Source: an uncultured Desulfovibrio sp.
GTDB taxonomy: Bacteria > Desulfobacterota > Desulfovibrionia > Desulfovibrionales > Desulfovibrionaceae
Direction of reading: 5' to 3'
Assembly: GCF_949282365.1 (NCBI RefSeq)
Contig: NZ_CASDOY010000003.1
Location: 62,001-126,000 of the forward strand
DNA: 64,000 nucleotides
Below the pieces are notes generated by a model. The model did no database searches, had not been told where the DNA came from, and was given only the letters and a program-made list of their open reading frames with translations. Of this stretch, positions 9,858 to 18,793 are shown in pieces. The first letter of the stretch is position 1. The number at the start of each line of letters is the position of its first letter. The position numbers and the translations under genes are program-made.

Positions 9858-11571
9858 GTCCCTGCTCCAAGGTTTCCTGCAGTGCGCGAAGATATTCCAA
9901 ATCGGCGGCAAAGTCGCCGGAGCCGGTGTTCTGCCGCAGGGCGGCCGTCACGGACTGGCGCTGGTTCGCCGCGTAATAGGCATCAAGATCGTGGCGCAGG
10001 GCTGCCAGTTCCCTGTCGCCGTCGTCACGGGGGGCCGCCTCGGCGCCCCGGCAAAAGGACCAGAAATTTTTTTCGCGCTGGTCCAGATGGTAGGGGGCCT
10101 CGTCGGCGCCCCATTCTTCGAGTTTGTCCCACAACTGGCGGGCGATGCCCGACTGCAGGGCCAGGTCGGCCCCCAGATCCCGCAGATCGTCCAGCCTGTC
10201 GGGGTAGCGGACCGCGTACATCATGATCTGGCGGTCGCGCATGTTCTGCCGCGCCCGGCTGGGGCGCGCGTCCTGTCCGTCGGGGCCGGGACGCCTGCCG
10301 CCGGCCAGGCCCTGACGCAATTCGGTCTCGGAAAGCTGCAGATGGGTGGCCAGCCGCGAAACATAGGGGCTGACCAGCTCCGGCACTTCCACATGGCGCA
10401 AAAAATTCTTGGCCCAGTCCACGGTCTCGCGCGGGGCCAGGGCGCGCAGCACGTCCAGGCAGAAGCGCAGGCCGTCGGGCGCGCGGGCCTGCAGGGCCTC
10501 GAAGGCCTCCGGCCCCCGGGTACGCAGCAGGCTGTCGATGTCCTCGCCCTCGGGCATCAGGACCACAGTGCAGGCCAGACCGCGGGAGAGCAGCATCTCG
10601 CAGGAGCGCAGGGCGGCCTTGCGGCCGGCGCGGTCCCCGTCGAACAGCAGGGTGAGCTGCGAGGTGAAGCCCGAAAGGCGCTTGATCTGGTCCGGGGTCA
10701 GGGCGGTGCCCAGCACGCCCACGGCATTGTCGTAGCCGAACTGGTGCAGGGTCAGCACGTCCATGTAGCCTTCGGTCAGCAGGGCCCGTCCCTTTACTGT
10801 AATGCCTTTTCTGGCCTGGGCAAGGCCGTAGAGATGTTCTCCTTTCTTGTAGATGGGCGTATCGGAACTGTTGATGTACTTGGCTTCGTCCTCGTCCGCG
10901 ATGATGCGCCCGCCAAAGGCGATGATCTGGTTGGAAAGGTTCTTGATGGGGAAGATGAGGCGGCCCCGGAAACGGTCATAGACCGAGCCCCGTTCCGAGC
11001 GTCCCACCAGCCCGGCCTCGGCGGCCAGGCGCATGTCGTAGCCCGCGCGCTGCAGGGCCAGATCCAGCGAGTGCCAGTCGCGCCGGGCCCAGCCCAGGCC
11101 GAAGCGTTCCACGATTTCCGGGCTCAGGCCCCGCCGCTGCACATAGGCGCGGCATTCCCCGGCTTCCGGGCTCTTGAGGGCCGCGGCGAAATGGGCCGCC
11201 GCCAGCTCGTACATGCGCAGCATGGTCTGTCGTGAGGAACGCCGCTGCCGGTCTTCCTCCTGCCGCTTTCTGTCCACGGGCCCGCGCTCCAGGGTGATGC
11301 CGGCCTCGGCGGCCAGCTGCTCCAGGGTCTCGCGGAAATCCAGGCCGTTGATGCGGCCGTAGAAATCGAAGATGTCCCCGGAGGCCTGGCAGCCGAAACA
11401 GTAGAACAGGCCCTGTTCCTCATTGACCGTGAAACTGGGCTTGGTCTCCTGATGGAAGGGGCAGGGCGCCACCCAGCGCGGACCGTTGCGCTTGAGGTCC
11501 ACATAGCGACGCACGATATCCGTGATGTTGAGCCGCTCCTTGATGGCGCGGATGGCATCTCTGGACTGCAT
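9844..11571 (-). CDS. dnaG: DNA primase DnaG
   Basis: A 575-residue primase that makes RNA primers for chromosome replication. The CHC2 zinc ribbon is Cys37, His40, Cys58, Cys61. The catalytic TOPRIM domain is seen in LLTEGYMDV and LLFDGDRAG. The C-terminal helicase-binding domain is divergent. The gene follows mutS2 by 28 bases and overlaps rpoD. Length is usual for the family. Confidence 0.96.
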
Positions 11572-11599
11572 GGCTGCCCCCGCCGGTCGTCCGGCCGCG

Positions 11600-13972
11600 C
11601 TAGCGCAGGTTGACGATGGTCATGCCATCGCCGCCGCGATCTTCCGGGGCGGTGGCGAAACGGGCCACGGCCGGGAAGGAACGCAGGAAATCATGGATCT
11701 GGCGGCGCAGGGCGCCGGTACCGCGACCGTGGACGATCTCCACTTCACTGAAGCCGGAAAGCAGGGCCTTGTCCAGGAAGCGTTCCACTTCGGCCTGGGC
11801 CTGGTCGGCGCGCATGCCGCGCAGGTCCAGGCGCAGGGCCGGGGCGTCGTCCCCGGCGATGGCGGCCTTGACCGGCGAGACGCGCTGCGGCGCGCGGGGG
11901 GCCGCGGCGGGCTGGCCGCTCTGGCGCACGTCCTTCATGGCGGCCCAGAGGCTCACGCCGTTGAGGTCCACGCGCACGCGCTTGCGGCGCTCGTCCACGT
12001 CGGTCACCACGCCGCGTTTGTTGAACACGGTGTGGAAGACTTGCTGGCCGGGGCTGAAATGTTCGATCTGCGGCAGCACCGAGGTATCTTCCTGCACCAC
12101 GGGCGCGGCCAGATCGGCGCGCAGGCGCGACATCTCCTTGAGGGCCTGTTTGTGCGTGGCGCGGCCTTCCTTCCAGGCGCGCATGAGCTCGCCGGCCCTG
12201 GCGCGCACTTCGTCGTGCAGGCGCAGGCGTTCCTTCTCTGTCTTCTCGCGCATGGCCTGGACGTCGCGGCGGGCTTTTTCCTGTTCCTGCCGCAGGCGGG
12301 CGATCTCCTGCTCGCGTTCGGAGGCCAGGGCGTTGAGGCGGCCCAGCAGGGCGGTGGTGTCCTGCCCGTCCTGCAACAGATAATGCTCCGCGCGGCGCAG
12401 GATGCTCTCGGGCAGGCCGTGCTCGCGGGCCACGTCCAGGGCCTGGCTGGCGCCCACCTGATCGTAGGCCAGCTTGAACAAGGGCTTCTTGCTCTGCGGG
12501 TCGAAGAGCACCGAAGCGGCCCGGGCGCCTTCGCGCGACAGGGCGTAGGTCTTGAGGGCCGGGAAGTGGGTGGCGGCCAGCACGAAGGTGTGCTTGTCCA
12601 GCAGGCCGTCCAGCACGCCCTGGGCCAGCGCCGCGCCCTGGGCCGGGTCGGTGCCGGCGCCGAATTCGTCCAGCAGCACCAGGCCCGTGCTGTCCAGATG
12701 CTTCCAGGCCTTGGCCAGATGGCGGATCTGGGCCGTGAAGGTGGAGACGTTGTCCTCCAGGCTCTGCTCGTCGCCGATGAAGGCGTCCACGCGGCCGAAC
12801 CAAGGCAGATGGGAACCGGCGGCCGCGGGCACGGGCAGGCCGCTCAAGGTCATGGCCACGCACAGGCCCAGGGTCTTGAGGCAGACGGTCTTGCCGCCGG
12901 CATTGCCGCCGGTGATGATCAGGGCCCGCTCGCCGGGGCGCAGCACGATGTCCAGGGGGCGCACCGGCTGGGCGCCGCCTCTGGCGCGTTCGTCCTTGCG
13001 GGCGCGCAGTCCGGAGAGCACCAGCAGGGGGTGGCGCGTCTCCAGCAGGCAGATGCCTTCCTCCACAGGCGCGAGCGGTACGCAGCGGCCGTCGTATTCG
13101 GCGGCCAGGCGGCGTTTGGCCTGCAGGACGTCCAGCTCGGCCAAAAGCTCCAGGGCGGCGCGCGCCCCGGGCAGCTCGGCCAGCAGCAGGCCGCGCAGAT
13201 AGGCCAGCACCTTGTGTTCTTCCTCGCGCTCCTCGCGTTTCAGCTCCTGGAGGCGGTTGTTGATCTCCACCAGGAACATGGGCTCGAAATAGCAGGTCTC
13301 GCCGGTCTGGGACCAGTCGTGGATGATGCCCTGCATGCGGCCCTTGAAGTTGGCCTTGAGGGGCAGCACATAGCGGTCCGAGGACAGGGTCATGAACTCG
13401 TCCTGCAGCCAGGCCAGCATGTTGTACTGCATGGCGTAGTCCTTGACGCGGCGCATGCAGTTCTGGTGCAGGCGGCGCAGCTCGCTGCGCACCTGGAAGA
13501 GTTCGGGCGAGCTCTCGTCGCGGATTTGGCCGTCATCGGAGATGCAGCGCACGAGGGCCGCGGTCAGCTGCACCGGCAGCGGGGCCTCCTGGGCCAGGGC
13601 CAGCAGGTGCGGCCACTGCTCCCCGGCCTCGGGCACGGCGATGGAGGCATGGGCGGCCTTGGCCAGCCGCAGCATCTCGCGCAGGGCCCAGAAGGCGTCG
13701 GTATCGGGCTGCAGGCCGGGCTTTTCGGCCACGCGCAAAAAAGCGCCCACATCGGGGAAAGAGCCCAGGGCGAAACCGCCCTCGCCCATGGGACGGGCGG
13801 CCCAGACGGCGGATTCGTCATAGAGGCGCGCCGCATGGGTGACGCGGGCGGCGTCTTCCAGCGGGCGCAGCTCGAGGGCACGCTCGCGGCCGGCCGGGGA
13901 AAGGCACAGGCCGGCGAGGTGCTCCGTGATCTGCGGGAATTCGAGCGCGTGGAGGGTGCGGCTGTGGATCAT
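11600..13972 (-). CDS. mutS2: Endonuclease MutS2 (MutS-like ATPase with Smr domain)
   Basis: A 790-residue protein lacking the mismatch-recognition domain of MutS. The ATPase has the Walker A variant GGNAGGKT and Walker B LVLLDEFGAGTDP. A long coiled region (about residues 500-600, rich in Arg, Glu and Gln) follows. The C-terminal Smr nuclease domain shows LDLRGM and the HGRGTG motif. MutS2 proteins are linked to suppression of recombination and, in some bacteria, rescue of collided ribosomes. The second role would suit its place between yqeY and dnaG in an operon headed by a ribosomal protein gene. Start ATG 13972 follows the yqeY stop by seven bases. Confidence 0.95.
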   Translation of the reverse strand: MIHSRTLHALEFPQITEHLAGLCLSPAGRERALELRPLEDAARVTHAARLYDESAVWAARPMGEGGFALGSFPDVGAFLRVAEKPGLQPDTDAFWALREMLRLAKAAHASIAVPEAGEQWPHLLALAQEAPLPVQLTAALVRCISDDGQIRDESSPELFQVRSELRRLHQNCMRRVKDYAMQYNMLAWLQDEFMTLSSDRYVLPLKANFKGRMQGIIHDWSQTGETCYFEPMFLVEINNRLQELKREEREEEHKVLAYLRGLLLAELPGARAALELLAELDVLQAKRRLAAEYDGRCVPLAPVEEGICLLETRHPLLVLSGLRARKDERARGGAQPVRPLDIVLRPGERALIITGGNAGGKTVCLKTLGLCVAMTLSGLPVPAAAGSHLPWFGRVDAFIGDEQSLEDNVSTFTAQIRHLAKAWKHLDSTGLVLLDEFGAGTDPAQGAALAQGVLDGLLDKHTFVLAATHFPALKTYALSREGARAASVLFDPQSKKPLFKLAYDQVGASQALDVAREHGLPESILRRAEHYLLQDGQDTTALLGRLNALASEREQEIARLRQEQEKARRDVQAMREKTEKERLRLHDEVRARAGELMRAWKEGRATHKQALKEMSRLRADLAAPVVQEDTSVLPQIEHFSPGQQVFHTVFNKRGVVTDVDERRKRVRVDLNGVSLWAAMKDVRQSGQPAAAPRAPQRVSPVKAAIAGDDAPALRLDLRGMRADQAQAEVERFLDKALLSGFSEVEIVHGRGTGALRRQIHDFLRSFPAVARFATAPEDRGGDGMTIVNLR

Positions 13973-13979
13973 GGAAACT

Positions 13980-14435
13980 CTAGGCGGTCAGGCGGGCCTT
14001 GACGGCGGCGGAAAGGGCCTTGCCGTCCACGCGGCCCTTGTGGCCGGCCATGATGGCGGAGATGACCTTGCCCATCTCGCGGGGCGAGGTGGCGCCCACT
14101 TCAGCGATGGTGGCGTCGATGAGGGCGGTCAGTTCTTCCTCGCTCAGGGGCTTGGGCAGGTAGCTCTGGATGACGGCCAGCTCGGCGGCTTCCTTGTCGG
14201 CCAGATCCTGGCGGTTGGCGGCGGTGTACTGCTCGATGGAGTCCTGGCGCTGCTTGCCTTCCTTGATGATGAGGTCGAGCATTTCGGCGTCGTCCAGGGT
14301 CCCGCCGGGGCGGCAGAGCTCCACCAGGCGGTTCTTGACGGCGGTCTTGAGCAGGCGCAGGACGGTCAGGCGCACGGCATCCTTGGCCTTGTAGGCCTGG
14401 ACGTAATCTTTTTCGATGCTTTCAAACAGGCTCAT
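13980..14435 (-). CDS. yqeY: GatB/YqeY domain-containing protein
   Basis: A 151-residue protein of the YqeY family, which resembles the tail domain of the GatB amidotransferase subunit. Family marks include the helical N-terminus and the segments YLPKPLSEEEL and GKVISAIM followed by the G-K-x-x-G loop. The precise role is unknown; tRNA-related functions are suggested by the fold. ATG 14435 is chosen; the frame is open upstream through the terminator at 14456-14499 but that part has no family similarity. It is the first gene after the rpsU terminator in this operon. Confidence 0.9.
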   Translation of the reverse strand: MSLFESIEKDYVQAYKAKDAVRLTVLRLLKTAVKNRLVELCRPGGTLDDAEMLDLIIKEGKQRQDSIEQYTAANRQDLADKEAAELAVIQSYLPKPLSEEELTALIDATIAEVGATSPREMGKVISAIMAGHKGRVDGKALSAAVKARLTA

Positions 14436-14455
14436 GGCGTTGGGAGGGGTAGGGG

Positions 14456-14499
14456 TGAAAAGAGGAACTGCGGAAGACCGCAAGGGCCTTCCGCAGTTC
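14456..14499 (-). terminator. Internal terminator between rpsU and yqeY
   Basis: A 12-bp perfect stem, GAACTGCGGAAG 14465-14476 with 14488-14499, is followed on the minus strand by CTCTTTTC. It sits where the classical internal terminator sits between rpsU and dnaG in enterobacteria, and would let rpsU be expressed more than the downstream genes. Confidence 0.75.
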
Positions 14500-14526
14500 A
14501 AAGGTGACGTGCATGGGCCTGAAAAA

Positions 14527-14730
14527 CTAGGCCATGTTCATCTTTCTGATTTTCTTCATCAGGCGCTTACGGGCAGCAGCCTTTTTCTTCTTGCGCATCA
14601 CGCTGGGCTTTTCGTAGTGCTGGCGCTTTTTCATTTCGGAAAGCACACCGGCCTTTTCCACCTGCTTCTTGAAGCGGCGCAGCGCGATATCGAAGTTATA
14701 ATCGTCTTCGTTCAGAAACACTCCGGGCAC
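14527..14730 (-). CDS. rpsU: 30S ribosomal protein S21
   Basis: A 67-residue, very basic protein with the S21 pattern (FDIALRRFKKQVEKAG, then KKRQHYEKPS and an Arg/Lys-rich tail). It joins the small ribosomal subunit near the 16S 3' end and helps translation start. The start is read as GTG 14730, not an upstream ATG: the family N-terminus is [M]PGV, and a strong Shine-Dalgarno AGGAGGGGGTGAT stands just before this GTG. It heads the extended operon with yqeY, mutS2, dnaG and rpoD, separated by the terminator at 14456-14499. Confidence 0.95.
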   Translation of the reverse strand: MPGVFLNEDDYNFDIALRRFKKQVEKAGVLSEMKKRQHYEKPSVMRKKKKAAARKRLMKKIRKMNMA

Positions 14731-14773
14731 GAATATCACCCCCTCCTGCGGAAGCTCCGGCCATACCGGGCCT

Positions 14774-14811
14774 GACGACGCAGACGTCGTCGGACCCTGC
14801 TCGCGCAGGGT
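14774..14811 (-). promoter_or_regulatory. Two tandem hairpins in the rpsU leader
   Basis: Two 7-bp perfect stems with 4-base loops: 14774-14780 with 14785-14791, and 14794-14800 with 14805-14811. They lie between the proposed promoter and the rpsU Shine-Dalgarno. They could stabilise the mRNA or give feedback control by a ribosomal protein; this is inference. Confidence 0.5.
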
Positions 14812-14821
14812 CAAGAACAGT

Positions 14822-14850
14822 TTTTTAGACCCGCATCTGAAAAAAAGCAA
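14822..14850 (-). promoter_or_regulatory. Probable promoter of the rpsU operon
   Basis: On the minus strand TTGCTT (14845-14850), a 17-base spacer and TAAAAA (14822-14827) match the sigma-70 pattern. The -35 is inside an A/T-rich palindrome (14837-14863) which may also serve as a terminator for the YbjN-like gene upstream. Confidence 0.5.
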
Positions 14851-14922
14851 GCACTTTTTTCAGCACAGGCAGGAAGTGACGGCAAAGGGCGCAGGCCCCT
14901 GCCGGCAGCGACCCTTGCGGCC

Positions 14923-15327
14923 TTACTCGGCGTCGTCGTCATCACCCTGGCAGGCGTCGAAGACGCTTTCCTGCATGTCCAGCAGAAGCTCGACATAGCG
15001 GCGCAGGTGACGGCGGAAGAGTTCCGGCGAGGTCAGGGACTCCACGCAGAAGCGGATCTCGAAGCAGTCCTCCTCGATCTCGCCGATATAGGCCTTGGCG
15101 ACCCTGTAGGCGCGGGAGGCTTCGGAAGCGGCGCTGTAGAAGAGTTCCAGCTGGTCCATGTCGTCCACTTCAAAGGCGCAGACCAGGGAGAAGAATCCTT
15201 CGTCCGCGTCATCGAGGAGCAGGGACAGGGAGATCTCCCCGGCGAGGAAGGAGATATCGCCGTCTTCGTCTATTTCAGGCTGGAAACCTTCTGCGGCCAG
15301 CGCGTCGAAGCAGAATTGTCTGTCCAT
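14923..15327 (-). CDS. YbjN-like / type III chaperone-fold protein
   Basis: A 134-residue, strongly acidic protein ending in a run of Asp (GDDDDAE). The alternating strand/helix pattern, the N-terminal segment on the theme of F-x-P-E-I-D-E-D-G-D-I-S-F and the C-terminal helix resemble YbjN-type sensory-transduction regulators. This is a fold-level guess; no catalytic residues are seen. It stands alone between the HU terminator and the rpsU promoter. No strong Shine-Dalgarno was found at ATG 15327 (GGATCACGCCC precedes it). Confidence 0.6.
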   Translation of the reverse strand: MDRQFCFDALAAEGFQPEIDEDGDISFLAGEISLSLLLDDADEGFFSLVCAFEVDDMDQLELFYSAASEASRAYRVAKAYIGEIEEDCFEIRFCVESLTSPELFRRHLRRYVELLLDMQESVFDACQGDDDDAE

Positions 15328-15394
15328 GGGCGTGATCCTTGCGGCGGCGGGAGGGCCGGCCCGAACGGTGGCGGCGGCCCGGAGGGGCGTGGGG

Positions 15395-15429
15395 AAAAGA
15401 TAAAACAGGCGGGGCCTGTTTTATCTTTT
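15395..15429. terminator. Perfect 16-bp bidirectional terminator after hup
   Basis: AAAAGATAAAACAGGC (15395-15410) pairs perfectly with 15414-15429 over a 3-base loop, giving A-run and T-run ends in both directions. It sits 17 bases past the HU stop on the minus strand. Confidence 0.9.
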
Positions 15430-15446
15430 CGGAAAAAGGGGCCCTG

Positions 15447-15719
15447 CTAGTCCAGGGCGTCCTTGAGCATCTTGCCGGGACGGAATTTCACCATCTTGCA
15501 GGCGGGGATGGTCAGGGTCTCGCCGGTGCGGGGGTTGCGGCCCTGGCGTTCCTTGCGGGTCTCCACCACGAAGGTGCCGAAACCGGTCAGGGTCAGTTTG
15601 TCTTCCTTGGCCAGGGATTCTTCCACGGAAGCCAGGAAGGCATTGAGGGCGCGTTCGGCAGCGGCTTTGGTCAGATTGGCCTTGGCGGCAATCATTTCAA
15701 CCAGGTCAGCCTTGGTCAT
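15447..15719 (-). CDS. hup: HU-family DNA-binding protein
   Basis: A 90-residue nucleoid protein with the HU/IHF signature: GFGTFVVETRKERQGRNP beta-arm segment and the basic C-terminus VKFRPGKMLK. It bends and compacts DNA as a dimer. ATG 15719 (MTKADLVEMI) is chosen; an upstream in-frame ATG exists, but AGGAGG at 15728-15733 has the right spacing for 15719. Single gene, with a leader hairpin upstream and a strong terminator downstream. Confidence 0.96.
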   Translation of the reverse strand: MTKADLVEMIAAKANLTKAAAERALNAFLASVEESLAKEDKLTLTGFGTFVVETRKERQGRNPRTGETLTIPACKMVKFRPGKMLKDALD

Positions 15720-15737
15720 TGGGGTATCCTCCTCTCT

Positions 15738-15781
15738 CGCCAGTGACATGCCGTGTCCGCCCGGGGCGGTCATCACTGGCG
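15738..15781 (-). promoter_or_regulatory. Leader hairpin just upstream of the hup ribosome-binding site
   Basis: A 9-bp perfect stem, CGCCAGTGA 15738-15746 with TCACTGGCG 15773-15781, encloses a second GC stem (around CCGCCC/GGGCGG). It ends four bases before the Shine-Dalgarno and lacks a T-run, so it looks like an mRNA leader structure, not a terminator of rsmA. Confidence 0.5.
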
Positions 15782-15808
15782 CTGTTTCGTGACTCTTGTG
15801 TCAGGCAA

Positions 15809-16627
15809 TCAGTTTTTCATGGGGTTGTCAAGCAAGGAAGCCCCCAGACGGCTGAGCGCCTGGAAGTCCGCCACGCTGAGCTGTTCCGGCCGCAGGGCGG
15901 GCGTGATGCCCGCCTGCTCGATGGCGGCCGCCAGCCACGGCGCCAGCGGGCAGCGTCGGGCGATGCTGCCCAGCTGCTTGCGCCGCTGCTGAAAGCAGAC
16001 CTTGACGACCAGGGCCAGCAGGTCCGGGCGGGCCGGGCGCTGCTCCAGGGGCAGGGGCTCGAAGGAGAGCACGGCCGAATCCACCTTGGGCGGCGGGCTG
16101 AAGGCCCCCGGGCCCACGATGAATTCCATGCGCGGCCGGGCGAAGCTCTGCACCCAGACCGACAGGGCCCCGTAATGGCCGCTGCCCGGCGCGGCGGCCA
16201 GGCGCTGGCCCACTTCTTTCTGGACCATGAAGGCCGCGCGCACCAGGCCCGTGGCGCGGGAGAACAGGTCCCACATCATGGGCGAAGCCACGTTGTAGGG
16301 CAGGTTGCCGATGATCTTCCAGGGCCTGTCGGGCGTGATGCGGCTCCAGTCGAAGCGCAGGGCGTCGGTCAGCACGGCCTGGGTACGCTCCGCGCCCAGA
16401 CGCTGGCGTTCGGCGGCCCAGTGGCTGTCCTTTTCCAGCAGCAGCAGCCGGGCATGGGGCTGCTCCTCGATGGCCCGGGTCAGGGCGCCGGGGCCGGGGC
16501 CGATCTCGATGATGCGGTCCGTTTCCCGGGGCAGCAGCAGGGAGGCGATACGGCGGCAGATGCTCTCGTGGCGCAGGAAGTGCTGGCCCAGGCTCTTCTT
16601 GGCCTTGGGTTGGGTACGGTCGTTCAT
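15809..16627 (-). CDS. rsmA: 16S rRNA dimethyladenosine transferase RsmA (KsgA)
   Basis: A 272-residue methyltransferase that dimethylates two adjacent adenines in the 3' hairpin of 16S rRNA using S-adenosylmethionine. It shows the N-terminal KKSLGQHFL, the SAM-binding IIEIGPGPGALT and the catalytic NLPYNV motif. Its start codon shares one base with the stop of the EF-G-like gene, so the two are co-translated. Length is normal. Confidence 0.95.
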   Translation of the reverse strand: MNDRTQPKAKKSLGQHFLRHESICRRIASLLLPRETDRIIEIGPGPGALTRAIEEQPHARLLLLEKDSHWAAERQRLGAERTQAVLTDALRFDWSRITPDRPWKIIGNLPYNVASPMMWDLFSRATGLVRAAFMVQKEVGQRLAAAPGSGHYGALSVWVQSFARPRMEFIVGPGAFSPPPKVDSAVLSFEPLPLEQRPARPDLLALVVKVCFQQRRKQLGSIARRCPLAPWLAAAIEQAGITPALRPEQLSVADFQALSRLGASLLDNPMKN

Positions 16628-18660
16628 CAGGGCAGGTCGAAGCGGTCAAAGGTGAGCACGAGCCCGGCGCGGCCCTGGGTGGCCGAACGCAGGGAGGTGG
16701 AAAAACCGAACAGCTTGCGCAGCGGCGCCAGACCGCGCACATGCTTGAGCCCGGCGCGGTCCTCCAGGTCTTCCACCCGGCCCCCGGCCGTGCCGAACAG
16801 GCTGATGGCCGCGCCCAGGAATTCGTCGGGCACGCTGATCTCCACCTTCATGAGCGGTTCCAGGGCCACGGGAGAGGCGGCGGCCAGGGCCTCGCGCAGG
16901 GCCATGCCCGCGGCCATGTGGCAGCCGGGCACGGTGGTCTGGCCTTCGCGGCGTTCCACGGCGGTGAGGGCCACTTCCACATCCTCCACGGGATAGCCGG
17001 TCAGGGCCCCGCTCTGCAGGGCGTCGCGCACGCCTTCCAGGGCGGCGTCCAGCAGGGCCCTGGGCAGCAGCTTGCGCGCCTCGTTCTCGTCGGCGGGCAA
17101 AAAGTCGCCCACCAGCACCCGATTGCCCGTGCCGCGCGGCAGGGGGCGCACATGCACGGCCACATGGCCGAAATGATGTTCCTTGCCCAGCTCGCGGTCG
17201 AATTCGCCGTCGCCGTCGGCCTCCTTGCGCACGGTCTCGCGCAGGATGACCTGCGGATGTCCGGCGCGGGGCGAGATGCCGTATTCGCGCGTCATGCGTT
17301 CCAGCAGCACGTCCAGATGCAGCTCGCCCATGCCGGAGACCATGCGGCAGGCCGTCTCCTCGTCGGTGCGGACCTCCAGGGTGGGGTCCTCGGCGGCGTA
17401 ACGGGCCAGGGCCTCGTCCAGCACCTTGCCTTCGTCGGCGTTGCGCGGTTCCAGGGCCAGGGTGATGACCGGCGCGTAGGAGTCTATGGCCTCCAGGGCC
17501 AGCAGGCGGCTCTTGTGGCAGTAGGTGTCGCCGGTATGCGCACCGCGCAGGCCCACCAGGGTCACGATCTCGCCGGCGGCGGCGCTTTCCAGCTGCTCGC
17601 GGCGGTCGGCATGCATGCGGTAGATGCGGCTGATGCGGTCCTCGCCCTTGCCGCCGGCATTGCTCAGGGCGTCGCCTTCGCGCAGGCTGCCGGCGTAGAC
17701 GCGGGCGAAGGACAGCTTGCGGCCGTTCTCCATGAGCACCTTGAAGATCAGCACCACGGCGGGCGCGGCCGGATCGGGGGGCACGGGCACCTCGTTGCCG
17801 TCGCTGTCGCGGCCCACGGGCGCGGGCACGTCCAGCGGCGAGGGCAGGAGCCCGCAGACGGCGTCCAGCACGGGCTGCACCCCGCTGTTGCGCAGGGCCG
17901 AACCGCAGAGCACCGGGGTCACGGCCCGGCTCAGGGTGGCCCGGCGCAGGGCGGCGCGCACGTCGTCCGGGCCGTACTCCCCGCCCAGATAGAGTTCCAG
18001 GAAGGTCTCGTCGGCCTCGGCCAGATGTTCCAGCAGCTGTTCCCGCCAGGGCTCGGCCGCGGCGGCCTCCTCCTCCGTCCAGGGGCGGCGGGTCACGGTG
18101 CGGCCCTGATCGGCCTGGTCGAAATCAAGACGCTCGCGGGCCAGCAGGTCCAGCACGCCGTCGAAGGCCTCGCCCTGGCCGTTGGGGATGGTCAGGGGCA
18201 GCGGATTGGCGCCCAGGCGTTTTTTCATGCCTTCCAGCACGCGGGCGAAATCCGCGCCCAGGCGGTCCATCTTGTTGATGAAGGCGATCTTGGGCACGCC
18301 GAAGTTCTCGGACTGCCGCCAGACCGTCTCGGACTGCGGCTCCACGCCGGCCACACCGCAGAAGACGCCCACCGCGCCGTCCAGCACGCGCAGGGAGCGT
18401 TCCACCTCGATGGTGAAGTCCACATGGCCGGGCGTGTCGATGAGGTTGATGGTGCAGTCGTTCCACTGGCAGGTGGTGCAGGCGGACATGATGGTGATGC
18501 CGCGTTCCTGCTCCTCGGGCATGTAGTCCATGGTGGCGGTGCCGTCGTGGACCTCGCCCAGACGGTGGATCTTGCGGCTGTAGTAGAGCATGCGCTCCGA
18601 AAGCGTGGTCTTGCCCGCGTCGATGTGGGCGATGATGCCGATATTGCGGATGTTCTTCAT
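16627..18660 (-). CDS. Elongation factor G-like translational GTPase
   Basis: A 677-residue GTPase with all G motifs: AHIDAGKTT (11-19), RGITI, DTPGH, NKMD and a GSAL-type G5, then the EF-G domains II to V. It lacks the N-terminal extension and several consensus segments of the canonical FusA and looks like the EF-G2 group of paralogues, whose roles include ribosome recycling or translocation under special conditions. The true fusA would be expected in a ribosomal protein cluster outside this window. ATG 18660 gives MKNIRNIGIIAHID. It overlaps rsmA by one base, a link between a translation factor and rRNA modification. Confidence 0.85.
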   Translation of the reverse strand: MKNIRNIGIIAHIDAGKTTLSERMLYYSRKIHRLGEVHDGTATMDYMPEEQERGITIMSACTTCQWNDCTINLIDTPGHVDFTIEVERSLRVLDGAVGVFCGVAGVEPQSETVWRQSENFGVPKIAFINKMDRLGADFARVLEGMKKRLGANPLPLTIPNGQGEAFDGVLDLLARERLDFDQADQGRTVTRRPWTEEEAAAAEPWREQLLEHLAEADETFLELYLGGEYGPDDVRAALRRATLSRAVTPVLCGSALRNSGVQPVLDAVCGLLPSPLDVPAPVGRDSDGNEVPVPPDPAAPAVVLIFKVLMENGRKLSFARVYAGSLREGDALSNAGGKGEDRISRIYRMHADRREQLESAAAGEIVTLVGLRGAHTGDTYCHKSRLLALEAIDSYAPVITLALEPRNADEGKVLDEALARYAAEDPTLEVRTDEETACRMVSGMGELHLDVLLERMTREYGISPRAGHPQVILRETVRKEADGDGEFDRELGKEHHFGHVAVHVRPLPRGTGNRVLVGDFLPADENEARKLLPRALLDAALEGVRDALQSGALTGYPVEDVEVALTAVERREGQTTVPGCHMAAGMALREALAAASPVALEPLMKVEISVPDEFLGAAISLFGTAGGRVEDLEDRAGLKHVRGLAPLRKLFGFSTSLRSATQGRAGLVLTFDRFDLP

Positions 18661-18793
18661 GGCAGTCTCGTCAGCGTATGGACCGGGACATTCCGGCGGG
18701 GTGGCGCAAGTATGCGCTTTCCCGCCGCCGCGCGCAAGCGGAGGGACCCGTGGCGACTGTGATGTCGCGCTGCTCCGGTCCTGTTCGGCCAGC

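Noticed and set aside
14837..14863. A/T palindrome read only as terminator of the YbjN-like gene
   Set aside because: It has the shape of a bidirectional terminator, but the same bases form a good -35/-10 pair for rpsU with 17-base spacing. I kept the promoter as the main call and mention the double use.
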